A stretch of DNA of 64,000 nucleotides from Flavobacteriales bacterium (GTDB lineage Bacteria > Bacteroidota > Bacteroidia > Flavobacteriales_F > PHOS-HE28). Position 1 is the first letter of the stretch, and every line of letters starts with the position of its first letter. Positions 62,607 through 64,000 of the stretch are shown piece by piece. Under the pieces are notes generated by a model. The model saw nothing but the letters and a program-made list of their open reading frames with translations. It was not told the DNA's origin and ran no database searches. The DNA lies in assembly GCA_016716605.1 (NCBI GenBank), contig JADJWA010000001.1, forward strand, positions 806,001 through 870,000, read 5' to 3'. The position numbers were made by a program, and so were the translations under genes.

Positions 62607-63764
62607 ATGCCCATCTACCACACCCTCGGCAAGATCCCGCACAAGCGGCACACCGTGTTCAAGAACGGCAAGGACCGCTTCTTCTATGAGCAGCTCTTCG
62701 GCACCATCGGCTTCGATGGCATGAGCACCCTGAGCTACCACACTCACCGCCCAACAATGGTGAAGGAACTGCGTAAGCCGAAGGACGTGAGCCCCAAGAT
62801 CGCCATCGAGAAGAACATGCGCTCGCTGCGCCTGCACGGCTTCAAGACCAAGCCGGAGAAGGACCACCTGGCCGCCCGCAAGACCATCCTGGTGAACAGC
62901 GACTGCGCCATCGTGCTCGCCGCGCCGCAGGCGAAGAGCGTGGACTACTTCTACAAGAACGCCGATTGCGATGAGATGATCTTCGTCCACAAGGGCAGCG
63001 GTACCCTTCGCACCTTCCTGGGCAACATCGACTTCAAGTACGGCGACTACCTGATGATCCCCCGCGGGATGATCTACACGATGGAGTTCAAGGACAGCGA
63101 CAACCGCCTGTTCATCGTGGAGAGCCACCGCCCCATGTACACGCCGAAGCGCTACCGCAATTACTTCGGCCAACTGCTGGAGCATTCGCCGTTCTGCGAG
63201 CGCGACATCCGCCGCCCGAAGAAGCTGGAGACGCACGACGAGAAGGGCGACTTCGTGATCAAGGTGAAGAAGCAGAACATGCTGCACGAGCTGGTGTACG
63301 CCAGCCACCCCTTCGATGTGGTGGGCTGGGACGGCTACAACTATCCCTACGCCTTCAGCATCCACGACTTCGAGCCCATCACCGGCCGCGTGCACCAGCC
63401 GCCGCCCGTGCACCAGACCTTCGAGACCGATGCCTTCGTGGTGTGCAGCTTCTGCCCGCGCCTCTACGACTACCACCCGCAGGCCATCCCCGCGCCGTAC
63501 AACCACAGCAACATCGACAGCGACGAGGTGCTCTACTACGTGGACGGCGACTTCATGAGCCGCAACGACATCGGCCCCGGCCACATCAGCCTGCACCCCG
63601 CCGGCATCCCGCACGGCCCGCACCCCGGTGCCATGGAGCGCAGCATCGGCAAGAAAGTGACCGATGAGCTGGCCGTGATGGTGGACACCTTCAAGCCGCT
63701 GATGGTGACGGAGGAGTGCTTGAAGATCGATGATGGGAAGTATTGGAAGAGTTGGGTGGAGTGA
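62607..63764 (+). CDS. hmgA: Homogentisate 1,2-dioxygenase
   Basis: This 385-residue cupin-type enzyme opens the ring of homogentisate to maleylacetoacetate in tyrosine and phenylalanine breakdown. The first cupin has DEMIFVHKGSGTLRTFLG and YGDYLMIPRGMIY. Iron-binding text in the second is NHSNIDSDEVLYYVDGDF and HPAGIPHGPHPG. The C-terminus YWKSWVE is typical. Maleylacetoacetate isomerase and fumarylacetoacetase are not in the window. No promoter element is obvious in the 31-bp gap after trhO. Confidence 0.92.
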   Translation: MPIYHTLGKIPHKRHTVFKNGKDRFFYEQLFGTIGFDGMSTLSYHTHRPTMVKELRKPKDVSPKIAIEKNMRSLRLHGFKTKPEKDHLAARKTILVNSDCAIVLAAPQAKSVDYFYKNADCDEMIFVHKGSGTLRTFLGNIDFKYGDYLMIPRGMIYTMEFKDSDNRLFIVESHRPMYTPKRYRNYFGQLLEHSPFCERDIRRPKKLETHDEKGDFVIKVKKQNMLHELVYASHPFDVVGWDGYNYPYAFSIHDFEPITGRVHQPPPVHQTFETDAFVVCSFCPRLYDYHPQAIPAPYNHSNIDSDEVLYYVDGDFMSRNDIGPGHISLHPAGIPHGPHPGAMERSIGKKVTDELAVMVDTFKPLMVTEECLKIDDGKYWKSWVE

Positions 63765-63774
63765 GGTTGGATTT

Positions 63775-63880
63775 GGGCGTACCCCCGGCTCAAATGCAGC
63801 CGGGGTCGGGCTATCCGCAGTAGTCCTCCCTCTCGCAAAGCCTCGGGGTGCGGGCTACTTGCTCCTATCCCTTACGCGGA
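63775..63880 (+). ncRNA. Structured intergenic repeat, RNA-like
   Basis: The element opens GGGCGTA, whose GCGTA (63777-63781) is complementary to TACGC at 63873-63877, closing about 95 nt. Inside is a perfect hairpin, CCCCGGCT (63783-63790) with AGCCGGGG (63798-63805), then CGGGCTATCCGC and CGGGCTACT with CTCCTATCCCTTACGCGG at the end. I have seen a similar GGGCGTn...CGGGCTATCCGC...ATCCCTnACGCG repeat scattered in Bacteroidota genomes; its function is unknown to me. It follows hmgA by 10 bp. Confidence 0.5.
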
Positions 63881-64000
63881 CCACGGCGTCTAGATGGGGT
63901 TATTTCAGCAGCAGTTCCCATCTTCACTGTGGCTGGCATAGCAATTGAGTTCGCGTAGTGCCAATTGGGGTTTCACGCTGTCAGCGCTTCAAAGTCACCT
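63881..64000. other. Right-edge intergenic sequence
   Basis: No gene is recognised. A possible stem pairs AGATGGG near 63892 with CCCATCT near 63918. The remainder has no clear feature before the window ends. Confidence 0.35.

Noticed and set aside
1..64000. tRNA, rRNA, prophage, integrase or insertion-sequence transposase genes
   Set aside because: None was recognised by eye on either strand; small tRNA genes could be missed without a covariance search.

Overview
The window reads as chromosome of a GC-rich, uncultured-type Bacteroidota, most likely order Flavobacteriales. Evidence: C-terminal type IX secretion sorting domains on two secreted proteins, Bacteroidota-restricted families (DUF4292, DUF4837, an IgGFc-binding N-terminal domain on a giant repeat protein, the small RKDI...PKVEGV protein), virtually no Shine-Dalgarno sequences, and recurrent TAnnTTYG promoter -7 elements placed a few bases before start codons. 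No rRNA, tRNA, CRISPR array, prophage or classical transposase was recognised.

Layout. 1-10201 (minus) is the N-terminal 3,400 codons of a giant secreted repeat protein that runs off the left edge; it has an IgGFc-binding-like head and 33 complete near-identical 88-residue Ig/PKD-like repeats plus a partial one. 10395-14777 holds a 1,191-residue membrane histidine kinase and an enoyl-CoA hydratase, closed by a perfect 17-bp hairpin. 14872-23382 is a dense envelope/housekeeping run: polysaccharide flippase, dUTPase, sugar nucleotidyltransferase, TPR lipoprotein, DUF4292 lipoprotein, EnvC-like degenerate M23 protein, TatA and GatA. 23460-25951 is an MltD-like transglycosylase plus DUF4837 lipoprotein. 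26055-29816 has a small unknown protein, a polytopic membrane protein and a HEAT-repeat/cyclophilin fusion lipoprotein, convergent with lysS.

31441-37634 is a site of visible gene acquisition. A GxxExxY gene sits in a 453-bp cassette bounded by 27-bp inverted repeats between a phosphosugar isomerase gene and lipB. The 3' end of lipB is present twice, once on lipB and once as an orphan fragment 4 kb downstream, with an FG-GAP/T9SS gene between the copies. 37638-42765 carries a second T9SS protein (BNR/sortilin-type), a serine hydrolase, a small conserved protein starting at TTG, and a PolB-like 3'-5' exonuclease.

42802-58681 is a surface-glycan region: seven polytopic membrane proteins that look like GT-C glycosyltransferases or relatives, a dolichol-phosphate-mannose-synthase-like GT2, a DUF3473-type polysaccharide deacetylase and a GNAT protein. 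Three of the membrane proteins are paralogues sharing a DEA motif and an FF(S/A)LxRGYG motif. Part of this region separates the two subunit genes of 3-oxoacid CoA-transferase (scoB 52384-53040, scoA 58689-59387), normally adjacent, so I read 53222-58681 as an insertion. 59438-63764 returns to core metabolism: MORN/YwqK-like protein, threonine dehydrogenase/epimerase, tRNA uridine hydroxylase TrhO and homogentisate dioxygenase; a structured RNA-like repeat follows at 63775-63880.

The most distinctive items are the inverted-repeat GxxExxY cassette, the displaced lipB 3' end, the split CoA-transferase pair, the paralogous membrane family, and an apparently leaderless promoter arrangement at several genes. 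Family assignments rest on motifs read by eye; no database search was run.
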